From Monarcha castaneiventris obscurior (taxonomy: Eukaryota; Chordata; Aves; Passeriformes; Monarchidae), in the NCBI GenBank assembly GCA_026261815.1, contig JAMPIT010000539.1, positions 6,340,501 through 6,404,500 on the forward strand: a DNA stretch of 64,000 bases, in the 5' to 3' direction. This document shows, one piece after another, positions 62,661 to 64,000 of the stretch; within the stretch, counting starts at the first letter, position 1; every line of letters starts with the position of its first letter. The notes beneath the pieces were generated by a model. The model searched no databases and was not told the origin of the DNA. It was given only the letters and a program-made list of their open reading frames with translations. The translations under genes and the position numbers were made by a program.

Positions 62661-64000
62661 AGGGAAAACCAGCACGGCATAGAAAAGGTGTGCTCTGGAA
62701 GGAGCATACAGCAGCCACAACAGCGTAACTGTCTAATAAAATGTTTGTGCTGTTGGAAAGGTTTGCTGCAGAGAAAGATAAAAGACAAAGATCAATAAAA
62801 TGTGAAAACCTTTACTGGGAAGCCTTCTGTCTTAAGAGGAGACAGGTCTGCTTAGGCAGGGTGCGGAGGGCACGTGTTCTCATGGCTGCCTTTGTACAGA
62901 GCCTCGGATCTGGCTGCCTTCGCTCCCTTCAGGCCCACAAAACCTTGTCTTCACCCATGCCAAGGTCTTCCAGTGTCACACCCTGGTAGAGCTCTCTTTG
63001 ATACAGAAGCATTTAACTGACTGCTGGTCATTTACTTCAATTTGCCTCCACAGCAGACCCCTCCACTCACCCACCCACATGCAGAAGAGCACTTTCAGCC
63101 TTTTACATGCAGCTCACAGCCTCAGCACAGCATCACAGTCTCGAGCCCCCCAAACATTTTAAACAAACCACAGATGAAACACTAACACAAGTAGTAAATC
63201 TCGAAGACAGCTCAGTGATAGCATGTGCTGCTTTAGCTATGACATACAGTAGCTCAAAAAATTAGAATTAGTTACGAATAGTAGATTTCTCACACTGCCA
63301 GACTGTATCATTTATCTTACATAATTTACTATATCATTTTCTCCTATAAACAGCTCAGAAGCCAAGACTCGGTTAAAAACAAAACAAAACAAAAACCAGA
63401 AATGGATTTAATATTTAACTGTTCCCTGGGGACCAAACTCATTCCTGATAGAAGTGAATGAGTTTGACCTACTCTGGGCAGTTTCCATCAGCTTTGATAA
63501 ACTTTCCTCAGGGCTGGGCTCCACCCAATCTGTTTTTCAGCTCCTCTCTGGATGGCATCCTGTTAAAATTAGAATACCTTGACCTCCACAGGCAAGAGAA
63601 AAAAGCCCAGTGTATTTTTTTTACTAATTGGCATAGTCATAATGACTTTCCTTTCAGTGCAAGCACATTGGAAATATGGATTGATGGGTAGCAAAGTTCA
63701 TTGTTTAGCACTCGTGTACAGGCACCTTTCCTCCTGGTATGGGTTTTGCACATAATCACTCAGTGGTAACCAGCACTTACTTATCAAAGAGAAATCCAGA
63801 AACATATGGCTGAACATCTACATGCAGGAAACATTTACCCAACCACATACTTGAGCATTAATTTTACATACAGGAAGAGGGATTTCCCTTTTGATGGTGA
63901 TAGTTCCTGTAACAAAGAGATGGAATGGCCCGAACAGTTTATACTATTTATTATTATGAAATGGGCAGGAGAAATTGAGTGACCTTCTGGGTTAATAAGA
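62661..64000. other. unique non-coding DNA, no gene seen
   Basis: No repeat family or exon recognised. A short AAAAC run (about 63376-63396) is the only simple repeat. The window ends in AT-rich unique sequence. Confidence 0.5.

Overview
The window looks like 64 kb of bird nuclear DNA without a recognisable gene: an intergenic desert or the inside of a very long intron. The evidence for a bird is three CR1 retrotransposon 3' ends (about 6.6, 28.1 and 44.7 kb). They have the usual avian 3' segment (lower-case runs such as caggttgcccagagaagctg) and readable remnants of the ORF2 C-terminus. The rest is AT-rich, CpG-poor and full of short stop-limited frames, as expected of avian non-coding DNA. 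Nothing bacterial or plasmid-like is present, and I found no tRNA, rRNA or CRISPR array. I cannot name the species; a neognath bird is likely and a songbird is possible.

Layout. 0-6.2 kb: unique sequence with a possible minus-strand LTR fragment (about 1.78-2.06 kb), a MIR-like relic (about 2.45 kb) and two short perfect tandem duplications. 6.2-7 kb: a T/G-rich tract followed by CR1 copy 1. 7-17.8 kb: unique sequence with a purine-rich tract (13.2 kb), a reverse MIR-like relic (14.0 kb) and an A-rich/CAAA tract (15.2 kb). 17.84-18.67 kb: a large G-rich, strand-asymmetric minisatellite, directly followed by the only CpG-dense block of the window (18.67-18.81 kb). 18.8-28 kb: unique AT-rich DNA. 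28.07-28.69 kb: CR1 copy 2, the longest. 28.7-44.6 kb: unique DNA, including a 1.2 kb stop-poor minus-strand stretch (33.5-34.7 kb). 44.67-44.93 kb: CR1 copy 3, followed at 45.43 kb by a 21-bp tandem repeat. 45.5-58 kb: unique DNA with a MIR-like relic (49.9 kb). 58.1 kb: a pure TGGCA pentanucleotide array of 19 units. 58.2-64 kb: AT-rich unique DNA, an old CR1/L3-like 3' end (61.4 kb) and a stop-poor plus-strand stretch (61.5-62.6 kb).

No genes work together here, and I did not find a new biological system. The most interesting objects are the minisatellite joined to a CpG-dense block, the near-uniform presence of the octamer GCTGGTGG in that array, and the TGGCA microsatellite. Open reading frames of up to about 210 codons exist, but the longest are composition artefacts of repeats. 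The others are near the length expected by chance in 64 kb, and I recognise no protein family in any outside the CR1 copies.
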